Assembly: GCA_004124475.1 (NCBI GenBank)
Contig: SCKK01000002.1
Coordinates: forward strand, 1-64,000
From: Fidelibacterota bacterium
GTDB taxonomy: Bacteria > Fidelibacterota > Marinisomatia > Marinisomatales > SCKK01
Direction: 5' to 3'
DNA: 64,000 bases
The first letter of the stretch is position 1; each line of letters opens with the position of its first letter. The translations under genes were made by a program, and so were the position numbers. The notes under the pieces were generated by a model. That model worked only from the letters and a program-made list of their open reading frames with translations, searched no databases and was not told where the DNA came from. Below are positions 8,001-17,336 of this stretch, in pieces.

Positions 8001-11000
8001 TCAGGCAGATTCGTGAAATTTGGCTTCTTCCCCATGCCACACCGAAAACGGCACCACCTTTTCAAAATAGGAATCTCCGCCGTGGACATAATCACCATCC
8101 TGCTCTACGAATCCGTGGTCAGCGGAGATAACCACGGTGGACTGTGGAGGAAAAGCACGCAATACGGGACCCATGAGAGCATCCATCCTGGTCTTCACGA
8201 CTTCCAACATTGACCGAAATGGCTCTTTCCGCTCGTGAAGTAATGTATCCACGATGGTCGTATTCAACACGGTCAATTGACCCCCAGTAGACAGATGTCC
8301 GATTACCTTTGCTCGATTGGCAGGATCTTCCGATACGGTTTCCAAATGCCATTCCAAAGCTCCCGTGACATCTGCTAACTTCTGAATCAGCAGAGGGCGA
8401 TTCACCTCCGTTGTCGTGGGACTCGCCACTTCCATTGCTCCCAAATACACTATTCCATGTTTTGTCAAATTTTTCTCAAACCATGATCTCAGACCCTCCC
8501 ACACATCCCAACGCATGGCATCTACAATGAGCAGCACTACGGGGGATTTGCCAATCTGTTGCTGCAACTTCTTGGGGAATGTTTCAATGGAAAAATAGGG
8601 TACAGGAAGCTCCTTTCGTCCCACCCTTTCCTTAGAGAATACAAACTGTTTCTGAAGCTGGAAACCTCTATCAGAGAGAAGGTCAAGGCGGTTTGTGTCC
8701 GAGATGCTCACAACAGAACCCATTCGCTTCACTTCCTCAAGCAGGTGAGTCAATTGCCATCCACCGGACAAGTAATACTTCATAAGATTCTCGGCTGCTT
8801 CACCATTGGTTATGAGATCAATTGCCGTAAGAAAACGCTCAAGCAATGTAAGATGGGACCACCGTTCCACTTTGGGATGCGACCGAAGCCTATTAAGAAA
8901 TGGTGTCGATTCAGACGTCAAAGGTTCGGTGGGGGCAATTCTCAGGATAAGCTGCTTGGCTGCTTCAAGCGAAAGCGGTTCCAGAAAGCGTTCATTGAGG
9001 ACAAAATCCTGCAATTCATCTAACGACATTTCCTGAGGACCAATCAATTGCATCAACCGAGAGGTCATCTGCGCCCGAATAAGATAAATAGCCATCCGAT
9101 CAGCGTCGTCCCTATTGCTTAGCTCTTCCCGCACGGATGCCACCACCGAAAAGTCATGGGACTGAATACGGTATCGATTCTGCACCCAATCCAGCCACTC
9201 TCTTTTGCCATGCTGTCCTGCCCAAGCCAAAAGCCAAAACGCTTCAAAGAATCGGAATCCTTTCTCCCGGATAATCTCTTCCGCTCTTCGGTAGAATCGC
9301 CTGTCAAATTCCGGCAATTCCTCATCTCCCAAAATGTGGATGTACGTGTCCTCTCCGATCGATTCTCCTTCCATCAACCATTCGTCAAAAAGTGTCCGGA
9401 CCTCCTTCAGTGTCATCTGCCTGCCTGCGATCCTCTGAGTCAACATTTTGACCTGCCGCTGGAGAATCAAAACCTTGCCGCGAATGGCAGAGTTAATCGC
9501 AGAGATCAGTTCCTCTGTCACCAATGGTGTGAGACGGGAAAAATGCTTTTCCACCTGCTCCACAGGAATGTTAAGAAGCTTGGTCAATCGGTCGGCAGTT
9601 TTTGTTTGTCCAACACGGTTGAGGTTGACAAGGTACTCTTCAATAGCCCAACGAAAAGCGGTTTGCAACTGACGCAAAACGCTCTGTACTCCTTCCATAG
9701 CCATGTCTCGAATTCTTTCCGCTTGAGATTCAGGCAGTTCCTGGCCTGGAATAAAACCGCACTCACAAATGGGAAGTGTGGCAAGTTGTTGCTTGAGTGG
9801 GTGACGACAGGGTTCCTCCAAACGGAGGATACGTTCTTGCACCGCTATCCAATCGGGTGTTGCCACCACCGACTCCAGAGAATGGAACTGCTTCAGCAAC
9901 CGAACCGCAGGTTCTGATTCTACCGTTGTCGAAGCATGGAAAACGTCCCTGGAATAATAGGTGGCGTGCGCTTTAGAATACAGCCCAATATGATCGGTTC
10001 TGAATTCGTAAAACTGTTGGGTAAAATCGCTGACATTCCCTTTGGGCAGAAAATCACCATTCTCCAAGTTCCGGTACAGTTGCTGAAATGACTGCTGTAC
10101 TTCCGGCGTTGTATTTGAAATAACTTTTGTCAAAGATGGATGCTGCAAATAGACGTAAATCTGATTCAGTTCCGAAAACCGGGTTTCAAAAAGTGAGATC
10201 AACTCCAGTAAACCCTGCACTTCGGTTGGAAGTCGGCAAAGTCGCTCAAGACCCATTTCATGGGCGATTTTTTCCAACCCCTGCTGGGCAGAATAAGAAA
10301 CTCGGATCGATTGGCAGAACTGTTCCGCCCCTGTCAGATCCACATCGGAAGCGTGGATAATGGATTGATATGCCGGATAGGCTTCGTAACGAGATGCCAG
10401 AACCTCCCGCTTGTGGAGCAGCGCTGATACGGTTTCCCGAAAATGCTTCATCCGGCGCCAGATCTGCTCTTGCGTCGAGACGGAAAAATGCTCCGGAATA
10501 CCGTCAAAATCACTCAATGTCAAAAAGGGCAGGAGCGCCTCCTGGATTTCCTCCGAAATCAACCGACCCTCGCCAACTGCATCAACGCTCCCGTCGGTAA
10601 GCTGCGTGATCGCCCGGAATGGCGTCACATTGCCGGACTGAAACGCTGTAAGCCTCCCGGATACTATGAGAGCCCCCAGAAGAAGCTGAAATTGATACCT
10701 CGACACACCCCAATTACTCTTGCGCATCTGCCAGTAGAGAGAGTAGAGGTCCATCGGTTTTTCACCCATACAGCTCCCAATGACGTCAGCTCCAAAACTG
10801 TTGTCCTTGAACGCCACCGACAGCACATATTCAGTTTGAGTGGATTCAACAATGGCGAGTGGAGACAGATAAGCGCCGATGAGTGTATCAAGATGCTGTG
10901 CCCGGGCGTCATCCCTGGATATTCTGCCAACGCGTATAAACTGGGCAAACAATTTCTCCACGGCAAAGGGTTGAATCAAATCACCGGGCATGATTTCACT

Positions 11001-13301
11001 GTGACGCGGGTAGAGCCGTTGCAGAATCGGTGAAAAGAATTGTTTCAGCAGCGCCTTGAAATCGGGATACAACATGGAAAATCGAAAGGGTCGCCACCCT
11101 GAATAATCGGCAATGCGCCCACCGTAGTATGCGTTCTCCACCACGGTTACCAGCTCATTCTCATGCTCTTCTATCCACTCTTTCAGAATGTCACGCATCT
11201 GCCGCTCCTGAGGACTGGGATTCTGTCCGAGATGATTAAAGGTCTCAAGGTAAGCATAGAACTGATGAATAAATCTGCTCTCATCCTCTCTGAAAGGCCT
11301 CGGAAGCCACCCCAAGACTGCCCCGGCAAAACGCCCCTCCATCGATTCTCCAAAGAATCCTTTTTCCGAAGGACCCTGTGGGGAAAAGCCGAAAGGTGGC
11401 TGATCCGGAAATCCCTCTTCAGGGATTCCACCAATGAACAGAACAAAATCGGTCTCGGATATCTTCACTTGCTGGATGATAGTCTCCAGTTCAACCGAGC
11501 CTACAGGCAAAAGGGATTTGAAATACACCCAACCCTCCCGATTCGTATTTTGCCATTGGATCGTGTATTTTTTACGCTGTCCTCCTGCAAGGAATGAAAA
11601 AGGAATCATGGATGAACGTAAGTAGGGGAAGAGTCTCAAGAATTCTTCATGAATCTGAGTCGGTCGCTTAAGGACTTCCTGAACACGGTTCCGCACCATC
11701 TGGTGAATAGTTAGTTCCAGACTTATGTGATAAACGTTTTCCCCGGTATCGGTCACACTCCGGGTTACAAAAGAACCTTCCTTAACCAATTTTCCGAGGA
11801 TCACTTCTTCCAGATACCGGTAGTTCACACTTTCTTCCAGATCCGAAACCGGTTCATCGACCATTTGCGCCAGTTTCTGGACAGTCGGACGTTTCTCAAT
11901 AGGTGAGATTTCAATGAGTATGAGGATTTTGATTGCCTTGTAAGCGATCTGTTGATCTTGCGTCGATTCAAATATGGTTGGGATTTCACGATCGAGGGTT
12001 TTAAAGACGACTTCCGAATATGCCGATAGTTCAGGATGTTCTTTGATTCGCTCTTGAAAATGATCGAAGATGGTATCGGGAGTCATCAGTTGTGTTACTG
12101 GCAGCGATAACATTCCCTCCCATTTCCGATTCGGGTCACCGGTCAACTGATGATAGATGAAGTCAACCACGCCCCGGTGCTGGGAAAAAAGGGGCGTCAA
12201 GCCCTCCATAATAGTGACGGTATCCGGGTGCACAGGATAAATTTCAATAAACGGTTTGGAGTCAATGGCAATCTTCGGGAATGCACCCCGAAACTGATCG
12301 TAAACTTTTTTAATAGCCTTCTCTGCTCCGGGCTTTTTCCGGATCAATCGCTTCGAAATCAACTGCTTCACATGATGGGAAGAGAGAGTAAAGCGAAATG
12401 GAAAGCGGTCTTTGATCCTGTGCACGAGATCATCTTCCAGGTAGCCGGTTTGTTCAATGTTTTCCTGCAGGGTTGCCACCAGATAGAAGGGGAGCTCTTT
12501 GGTCATTTCCCCCATGAATTGGAGAAAGCGGAGATCTTCGGCAAAGGCGGCAGCATCGGTTTTGGACTTTAGGAATTCAGACAACTCGTCCACGGCAAAG
12601 AAAACGCCGGTGAAATCCTCTGCTTCCAAAACGGAGGAGAGTGTATCCATGGACTGCCGTCGGTCAAATTGAGCCTTCAACGGTATTCCATGGGATTGGA
12701 CAAAAGTATGAACCATCTTCGCCGCTTCATTCGCATTTGTTTTGCATAAGTCTTCCCAACTCTCAGACGTACGATTGACAGAATTCAAAAATTCACCGTG
12801 TTGGGGCAAGATATAGCGATTGAAGTGATTGACCAGCAAAGCTCCCCTGTGAAGAAGAACGGGTTTGCCTATCCGGTCTGAAAGAGCTTTTTCCGTTTCC
12901 TCCAGAACAATGGTTTCCAGGGCTTCTCCTGATGCAAAATTGTGAAGCGCTATTTTAACAACAAGTCGTTTTTGACCCCTAAGTCCGGAGAACTCTTGAA
13001 GGAGAGGATGAGAGATATAATCCCAGCACCGATCAGATTCTAACAACAGTGAAAGAACAGCCAGAAAGTGAGATTTCCCCGAACCATAATTCCCCTTTAC
13101 AAAAGCGCCAACGCCTTTTTCATCGGAGACGTGAGTGAACAGCTGCCTGATGGCATCCTCAATCTCATCCGTCAGAACAAAGGAAGATAGGAGCTCCCGG
13201 CTGCGATCCGGATCTTTGCTGTCTGCCGCCGACAGTTGAATAACCGTCTCAACCGGGGGGACGGTGATGAGATCAGCTATTTTTTGTGTGGAATTCTTCA
13301 T
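8001..13301 (-). CDS. BrxC/PglY-like (DUF6079-type) P-loop ATPase fused to a C-terminal PglZ phosphatase domain
   Basis: A 1766-residue protein. The N-terminal region has 'IADLITVPPVETVIQLSAAD', a Walker A 'GNYGSGKS' at 70-77 and a Walker B 'GVFFAVDEL' at 232-240, as in the large ATPases of BREX/Pgl phage-defence systems. A long helical middle (about 400-1580) has no recognised motif. The last ~180 residues are a PglZ-type alkaline-phosphatase-superfamily domain, with metal-ligand signatures 'IVDAMRWD' near 1594, 'SPTTTEVNRP' near 1627 and 'SADHGF' near 1727. In classical BREX these activities are separate proteins acting with a methyltransferase (PglX). No methyltransferase, BrxA/B or BrxL is visible here. 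It is flanked on the same strand by toxin-antitoxin genes and a TPR gene. Defence function is inferred from the two domains and the setting. Confidence 0.8.
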   Translation of the reverse strand: MKNSTQKIADLITVPPVETVIQLSAADSKDPDRSRELLSSFVLTDEIEDAIRQLFTHVSDEKGVGAFVKGNYGSGKSHFLAVLSLLLESDRCWDYISHPLLQEFSGLRGQKRLVVKIALHNFASGEALETIVLEETEKALSDRIGKPVLLHRGALLVNHFNRYILPQHGEFLNSVNRTSESWEDLCKTNANEAAKMVHTFVQSHGIPLKAQFDRRQSMDTLSSVLEAEDFTGVFFAVDELSEFLKSKTDAAAFAEDLRFLQFMGEMTKELPFYLVATLQENIEQTGYLEDDLVHRIKDRFPFRFTLSSHHVKQLISKRLIRKKPGAEKAIKKVYDQFRGAFPKIAIDSKPFIEIYPVHPDTVTIMEGLTPLFSQHRGVVDFIYHQLTGDPNRKWEGMLSLPVTQLMTPDTIFDHFQERIKEHPELSAYSEVVFKTLDREIPTIFESTQDQQIAYKAIKILILIEISPIEKRPTVQKLAQMVDEPVSDLEESVNYRYLEEVILGKLVKEGSFVTRSVTDTGENVYHISLELTIHQMVRNRVQEVLKRPTQIHEEFLRLFPYLRSSMIPFSFLAGGQRKKYTIQWQNTNREGWVYFKSLLPVGSVELETIIQQVKISETDFVLFIGGIPEEGFPDQPPFGFSPQGPSEKGFFGESMEGRFAGAVLGWLPRPFREDESRFIHQFYAYLETFNHLGQNPSPQERQMRDILKEWIEEHENELVTVVENAYYGGRIADYSGWRPFRFSMLYPDFKALLKQFFSPILQRLYPRHSEIMPGDLIQPFAVEKLFAQFIRVGRISRDDARAQHLDTLIGAYLSPLAIVESTQTEYVLSVAFKDNSFGADVIGSCMGEKPMDLYSLYWQMRKSNWGVSRYQFQLLLGALIVSGRLTAFQSGNVTPFRAITQLTDGSVDAVGEGRLISEEIQEALLPFLTLSDFDGIPEHFSVSTQEQIWRRMKHFRETVSALLHKREVLASRYEAYPAYQSIIHASDVDLTGAEQFCQSIRVSYSAQQGLEKIAHEMGLERLCRLPTEVQGLLELISLFETRFSELNQIYVYLQHPSLTKVISNTTPEVQQSFQQLYRNLENGDFLPKGNVSDFTQQFYEFRTDHIGLYSKAHATYYSRDVFHASTTVESEPAVRLLKQFHSLESVVATPDWIAVQERILRLEEPCRHPLKQQLATLPICECGFIPGQELPESQAERIRDMAMEGVQSVLRQLQTAFRWAIEEYLVNLNRVGQTKTADRLTKLLNIPVEQVEKHFSRLTPLVTEELISAINSAIRGKVLILQRQVKMLTQRIAGRQMTLKEVRTLFDEWLMEGESIGEDTYIHILGDEELPEFDRRFYRRAEEIIREKGFRFFEAFWLLAWAGQHGKREWLDWVQNRYRIQSHDFSVVASVREELSNRDDADRMAIYLIRAQMTSRLMQLIGPQEMSLDELQDFVLNERFLEPLSLEAAKQLILRIAPTEPLTSESTPFLNRLRSHPKVERWSHLTLLERFLTAIDLITNGEAAENLMKYYLSGGWQLTHLLEEVKRMGSVVSISDTNRLDLLSDRGFQLQKQFVFSKERVGRKELPVPYFSIETFPKKLQQQIGKSPVVLLIVDAMRWDVWEGLRSWFEKNLTKHGIVYLGAMEVASPTTTEVNRPLLIQKLADVTGALEWHLETVSEDPANRAKVIGHLSTGGQLTVLNTTIVDTLLHERKEPFRSMLEVVKTRMDALMGPVLRAFPPQSTVVISADHGFVEQDGDYVHGGDSYFEKVVPFSVWHGEEAKFHESA

Positions 13302-13418
13302 GATATTTTACATGTAATTGTAGCAACTATTATGACTATTCATGAGAGAAAGATTGCAGTGATGACAGGGGGGTTATTCTCAACTATGAGAGGAGGAAGA
13401 ATACACAACTACAGCATG

Positions 13419-13796
13419 TTATCTCTTACGGATATATTTAACATTGGGTAGTTCCTTGAAATCTTCATCCTGAGTCCATACAGTAGCATTAAAGGTTCTT
13501 GCTGTTGCATAAATAACACTATCGGCCATAGGAATTCTTTGTTCATAACTAATCTTTGCTGCGATCATCGCTATATTTTCATCCAGAGATACCACTCTGT
13601 ATTTCTTCAATTGAGCGGTAATTCTAATTGCCATTTCTTCTCCACGTTCTGTTAGGATTTTCTTAAACACTTCGTAGATACAGATTGTGGGCACTATGAT
13701 TTCCTCACTCTTCTTTAGGATGGGTTCAGCAAACGTTTGGGCATTTTTACCTTTTGTAATAAACTCCAGCCAACCACTTTAATCAATGACAATCAA
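13419..13796 (-). pseudogene. VapC-like PIN-domain toxin interrupted by an in-frame TAA at codon 6
   Basis: Read from a TTG at 13796, which overlaps the antitoxin stop codon (TTGA), the frame gives 'MIVID*SGWLEF' and then 120 residues of a PIN domain with 'ADSVIYATARTFNATVWTQDEDF', the usual acidic-residue region near the C-terminus. The TAA at 13779-13781 sits where a Ser codon is expected (TCA to TAA needs one change). It follows the first catalytic Asp, so translation from the native start is stopped at once. A later start would lose the first acidic residue. This is a nonsense-inactivated VapC ribonuclease, or a sequencing error. Its partner antitoxin is intact. Confidence 0.75.
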
Positions 13797-14002
13797 ACTC
13801 TATCCTCTCTATCTCTTTCAATTGTGGTATCCATTCCTTCTAAAATACCGTATAATTCTTCAGTGGCCATTTCCGGTACCAGTTCGATTCTATCCTCATA
13901 AGGGATCATTATCAATCGCTTACCGGATTTTAGGTGTAAGGCTTCCCGTATCTTTTTTGGTATGACGACCTGGAATTTGGGTGAGATCGTAACGGTTTCC
14001 AT
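13793..14002 (-). CDS. AbrB/MazE-type antitoxin
   Basis: A 69-residue protein starting 'METVTISPKFQVVIPKKIREAL', the classical swapped-hairpin AbrB DNA-binding domain, with 'LKSGKRLIMIPYEDRIELVP', then an acidic tail that would neutralise the PIN toxin. Its stop overlaps the TTG start of the downstream vapC by 4 bp (TTGA), a typical coupled toxin-antitoxin layout. It lies between the TPR gene and the BrxC/PglY-PglZ gene on the same strand. It probably autorepresses the pair, and since the toxin is broken it may persist only as a regulator. Confidence 0.8.
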   Translation of the reverse strand: METVTISPKFQVVIPKKIREALHLKSGKRLIMIPYEDRIELVPEMATEELYGILEGMDTTIERDREDRV

Positions 14003-14176
14003 ATTACAACTCCTTCTCGTTCGTTTAGTGGTAAAACAATATTACAATCAATAGAATTAATTTACAAAGGAGAATATAGCCTTCATCGGCAATCCCCGCC
14101 CAGCAAAAGGGGGCAGAGTCCGTCTCTGTCTTAGGTTATCTGTTTGCCAATGGCAAATGACATATGAAGACTCCAC

Positions 14177-15172
14177 TCACCATTTTTCGACTTTTCTACG
14201 AATTCCCAAATAATTCCGCTTCTCCGGGTAACGTAGGAGCAGTTGATCAATGAATTGGAGAGCTTGTTCTTTGCCGTCTCCTAAGGATTCTGCGAACATT
14301 TTCCGAAATGCAGCAAAGAGGGAACTGCGGACAAAATGATCGTCAGGGTCTTTCAGCAAGCAATCCTTCAGTATTTCAGCTGCCTCCGCCAGACTGCCTC
14401 GCTTGGCATAGAGAAATCCCATCTGTTTCTTTTGAAACAAATCATCGGGACTGATGGCAAGAATCTTTCGATACGTCTGTTCGGCATTTTCCCACTCCTT
14501 GCTCTTCTTGTACTCCCGGGCTAACAGTCCGAGCAAGTGAACATTCTTCTCCTGAGATGGCAGCTTGAGAATCATCTCCAGCTGACGGATTTTTTCCGGG
14601 CCCGACTTACCCTCTGTTTTCAGAGCAATTAGACGTTCATAGGCAAAATCGCTTGACTTACCCTCCGATACTACTCGTTGATACAGTTCAATAGCTTTCT
14701 CTGTATTGCCGATTTTGTGGTAGTACTCCGCTGCAGTTGACACAAATTCCCCATCGTTGTGAAAGCGCTGAATCCATTCATTGAAATACGGCTCAAGATC
14801 GGTGAGAATTCCGAGAGATTCACCGACTTTCACCAGTTTCATCAGTAGTGGAATCTCCATCTTTTCTTCGATGAGCTCCTGTATTATTTCCAGAGAAGCC
14901 GCTGTATTGTTAGTGCGAAGCAGGATAGAGGAGTACAGCGAGCGAATAAATCTGGACCGGGGACTAATGCTCAAGGCTGTTTCAGAAAACTTCTTCGCTT
15001 TCTGGTGCCGGTTCATCAGAAAAGCCAGATGAGCAAAATTCGACCAGAAATATGCGGAATGGGGATTGGATTTCGCAAGTTCGCTAAACAGTTCCCATGA
15101 ATCGTTGTAATTTTTCTCCTTCTTCAGGAGTACTGCTTCGTCCAATTGCGATTGAAACTGTGATGTTACCAT
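14177..15172 (-). CDS. Tetratricopeptide-repeat protein of the accessory island
   Basis: A soluble 331-residue protein with no signal peptide, made of about seven TPR-like helix pairs. Examples are 'SWELFSELAKSNPHSAYFWSNFAHLAF', 'YYHKIGNTEKAIELYQRVVSEG', 'EYKKSKEWENAEQTYRKILAISP' and 'LYAKRGSLAEAAEILKDCLLKDP'. TPRs mediate protein-protein contacts; no enzymatic domain is visible. It is the first gene of a same-strand series TPR - AbrB - (vapC) - BrxC/PglY-PglZ, with 174 bp to the antitoxin. It may be a partner of the large ATPase-phosphatase protein, but this rests only on position. Confidence 0.75.
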   Translation of the reverse strand: MVTSQFQSQLDEAVLLKKEKNYNDSWELFSELAKSNPHSAYFWSNFAHLAFLMNRHQKAKKFSETALSISPRSRFIRSLYSSILLRTNNTAASLEIIQELIEEKMEIPLLMKLVKVGESLGILTDLEPYFNEWIQRFHNDGEFVSTAAEYYHKIGNTEKAIELYQRVVSEGKSSDFAYERLIALKTEGKSGPEKIRQLEMILKLPSQEKNVHLLGLLAREYKKSKEWENAEQTYRKILAISPDDLFQKKQMGFLYAKRGSLAEAAEILKDCLLKDPDDHFVRSSLFAAFRKMFAESLGDGKEQALQFIDQLLLRYPEKRNYLGIRRKVEKW

Positions 15173-15706
15173 CTTAGAGTGTTTCCGCCAGTTGGCGGAC
15201 TACGTTGACCCGGAGGGTCTCCTGTGGAGGAGCATGTGTTAGAGTGTTTATGTGCTAACGTCTCTACGCTGGACCAATAGACCAAGCTGGCAAGACCTGC
15301 GAATTCTTCCACCTTGTCAGAGATTGCATCCAATTACAGTAAGCCTATTCTGTGCATTAAGAATAATGATGATACCTTTACAAAGGATCCTTCGGAAATA
15401 CTTGCCGTACCTGATCCAAGAGTTTAAGATTCCGGTCAGGGACAAATTTTGGTTGAATTTTATCCCTTAATTCATTACATCGTTATAAGTTAGTTAAAAT
15501 TCCGTTAGAACCATATTGATTTAATATTATGTGGATGAATCATCATTCCCTGCCCGCTGGCCCGTCCGCCGGAGGGCGGGCAGGCAGGCGTATTCCAATC
15601 ACAATAGTTCAATAGATGGTTATTATTTTCAGTCTATAAAGGTAATATGAAGCAAAAGTTTCTACATATTGACACTGTTAACTGGCAAAAACATTAAGGA
15701 GGATTT
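15173..15706. other. 534-bp intergenic region with dispersed palindromes
   Basis: Contains the palindrome TCCGCCAGTTGGCGGA (15184-15199), an 'aaaggatccttcgg' element near 15376 that recurs near 19358 and 26440, and a GC-rich compound palindrome at 15551-15590 ('tgcccgctggcccg...ggagggcgggcagg'). Small reading frames here show no recognisable protein. The stretch near 15480-15515 carries GTTAG-like boxes ('cgttataagttag') that could be the worn end of a cassette junction, but I cannot define a site. A clear ribosome site (AAGGAGG) precedes the gene starting at 15707. Confidence 0.55.
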
Positions 15707-16729
15707 ATGGCTACTCCAGAAGAACGTAATGAAAGAATTGAAGAAGCAAAAAAACTGCTTGAGGAGTTAGCCGCGCAAAAAGCGACTTCTTTAGCAAGAA
15801 CAGAGGAGCTATCAAGAGATATTAATTTTTCTGATGCAGTTCCGTCCTTCGAAGAGATGCTAGATATAGCAAAACAACTAAACCAAAGAAGTATTGATAG
15901 GTTAGCCCATAATCAAATTATCCAAATTATTACCGCTTGTACCAATCTGAAAAATTTAATCAATAGGGTGAAGGAGTTTACATTAAACCAAAATACTCCA
16001 GCTGATGTATGCAAGTCAATAATTCAAGAGGTCAAAAATGCATATGACGCAATCATGGAGCCTCTAACTGTTCCTCTCGCTTTTACAGCTACACAGGCAA
16101 CAGATTATGCAAAAATTGAGCGGGAAGCAAAAGGTTATCTTGCAACAATGAAGAAAGAAGCCGAAGCCTTTAAAAAAATGTTGGAGTCATACAAGGTAGA
16201 CGCAGAAAAAGCCCTCCAGGCTGTTAAGGACCAAGCTGCAGAAGCTGGTGTAGCAACAAATGCCCAAATATTCTTAACCGACTCAGAAAACCATGCAAAA
16301 ACGGCAAAAAAATGGCTTACTGCAACTATATTGGCGTCAATTATTACCCTTGTCGTTACCGTTATTTTTGTTTTAATCAGTTTTATTTACAAGCCTGAAT
16401 CAACAGCAGTTGCAATTCAATATGTAGTAAGCAAGTTAATTCTTCTTTCGACGTTGTCCTTCGGTATTTTTTGGAGTGCCAGGAATTATAAATCAAGCAA
16501 ACACAACGAAACCCTTAATAAACATCGGGCAAATGCACTAATGACATTTAGAGCGTTTGTTGAGGGGAGTAGCGACCAACAAATAAAAGAAGCAATTCTT
16601 TTGCAAGCTGCTCAGGCAGCATTTGTTAACCGGCCAACAGGATTTGAGGTCCAAGAAAAAGAATCGCAAACCGTAAACCCAGTTGTCGAGATCTTAGGAA
16701 GATCTTTTGCTAAACCAGCTAGTTCTTAA
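15707..16729 (+). CDS. Hypothetical coiled-coil protein with two central membrane segments
   Basis: A 340-residue protein I cannot name. Residues 1-200 are charged and helical with heptad-like stretches ('ERNERIEEAKKLLEELAAQK', 'KKEAEAFKKMLESYKVDAEK'). Two membrane segments follow at about 204-227 and 238-256. The C-terminal ~80 residues form a cytoplasmic helical tail with 'LNKHRANALMTFRAFVEG' and 'ILLQAAQAAFVNRPTGFE', a tail type I believe recurs in uncharacterised cassette-borne proteins. A strong AAGGAGG site precedes the ATG. It is followed by an attC-like element and another small gene, which suggests an integron-type cassette. A helical sensor plus membrane anchor is compatible with defence or stress roles, but that is speculation. 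Confidence 0.75.
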   Translation: MATPEERNERIEEAKKLLEELAAQKATSLARTEELSRDINFSDAVPSFEEMLDIAKQLNQRSIDRLAHNQIIQIITACTNLKNLINRVKEFTLNQNTPADVCKSIIQEVKNAYDAIMEPLTVPLAFTATQATDYAKIEREAKGYLATMKKEAEAFKKMLESYKVDAEKALQAVKDQAAEAGVATNAQIFLTDSENHAKTAKKWLTATILASIITLVVTVIFVLISFIYKPESTAVAIQYVVSKLILLSTLSFGIFWSARNYKSSKHNETLNKHRANALMTFRAFVEGSSDQQIKEAILLQAAQAAFVNRPTGFEVQEKESQTVNPVVEILGRSFAKPASS

Positions 16730-16745
16730 ATAAAAATGAAAAGCC

Positions 16746-16867
16746 AGTTAACCAGGCACTACAGCCAACCGCAAGAAGAGCGGTCGATTTTCGTTACGAT
16801 TTTCCGTCCACAATGGTTTCCGTCAGCTGCACCACTTTCCTGGCAGCGGGTGAGTTTAACGTTAGGT
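16746..16867 (+). repeat. Possible attC site (weak) after the coiled-coil membrane gene
   Basis: Starts shortly after the preceding stop codon. The right end carries a perfect integron core GTTAGGT (16861-16867), and GTTTAAC before it can pair with GTTAAC at 16747-16752. Internal pairing is asymmetric. Length (~120 bp) and position between two small same-strand genes fit an attC, but the left core does not match RYYYAAC well. Confidence 0.3.
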
Positions 16868-16912
16868 TTTGTAATTATCTTAGCAAACCCCAATTAGAAA
16901 GGAGTGAATAAA

Positions 16913-17335
16913 ATGGCAACACAAACATTTACAATTGAACTTGATGGTTACTGGAGAGAACCAAATAAAGGCAGCATCCCTACAAAGTCCGGCGTCTATT
17001 GCGTCTACAGTTGTGTTCATAATGCTCATAAAAAAACTGTCTTGATAAAAAAACTAATTTATATTGGCGAATCTGAAGATGTTAATGATCGCATCTCAGA
17101 CCACGAAAAACTCCCTGATTGGAAAAAGCATTTAAAATCAGGGGAAGTGCTCTGTTATAGCTTTGGAGGAGTCGCAGCTACCAACCGAGTAAGATGTGAA
17201 GCTGCAATTATCTTTAAGCATAAGCCGCCAGAAAATACTGAGTATGTAAGCTCATTCCCATTTGATCAAATAACAATGAATTTGTCTGGGAAAACAGCTC
17301 TACTTTCAACGAGTTTTACTGTTAACAGAACATAA
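16913..17335 (+). CDS. GIY-YIG nuclease-like small protein
   Basis: A 140-residue protein with the GIY-YIG signature spread as 'SGVYCVYSC' and 'KKLIYIGESEDVNDRISDH', followed by a downstream 'VRCEAAIIFKHKPPEN' that supplies the family's conserved Glu and Asn. GIY-YIG domains cut DNA or act as repair nucleases. Here the domain stands almost alone, as in many mobile-gene-cassette proteins. The ATG at 16913 is chosen because AAAGGAG lies 8 nt upstream; a GTG at 16904 would overlap that site. An attC-like element begins 2 nt after the stop. Exact substrate unknown. Confidence 0.7.
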   Translation: MATQTFTIELDGYWREPNKGSIPTKSGVYCVYSCVHNAHKKTVLIKKLIYIGESEDVNDRISDHEKLPDWKKHLKSGEVLCYSFGGVAATNRVRCEAAIIFKHKPPENTEYVSSFPFDQITMNLSGKTALLSTSFTVNRT

Positions 17336-17336
17336 A

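Noticed and set aside
9156-9917. A 253-codon plus-strand frame (and others at 10443-11033 and 11163-11597) inside the large ATPase-phosphatase gene
   Set aside because: They lie antisense to a protein with clear Walker and PglZ motifs, have no ribosome sites or recognisable domains, and follow from the codon bias of the real gene.
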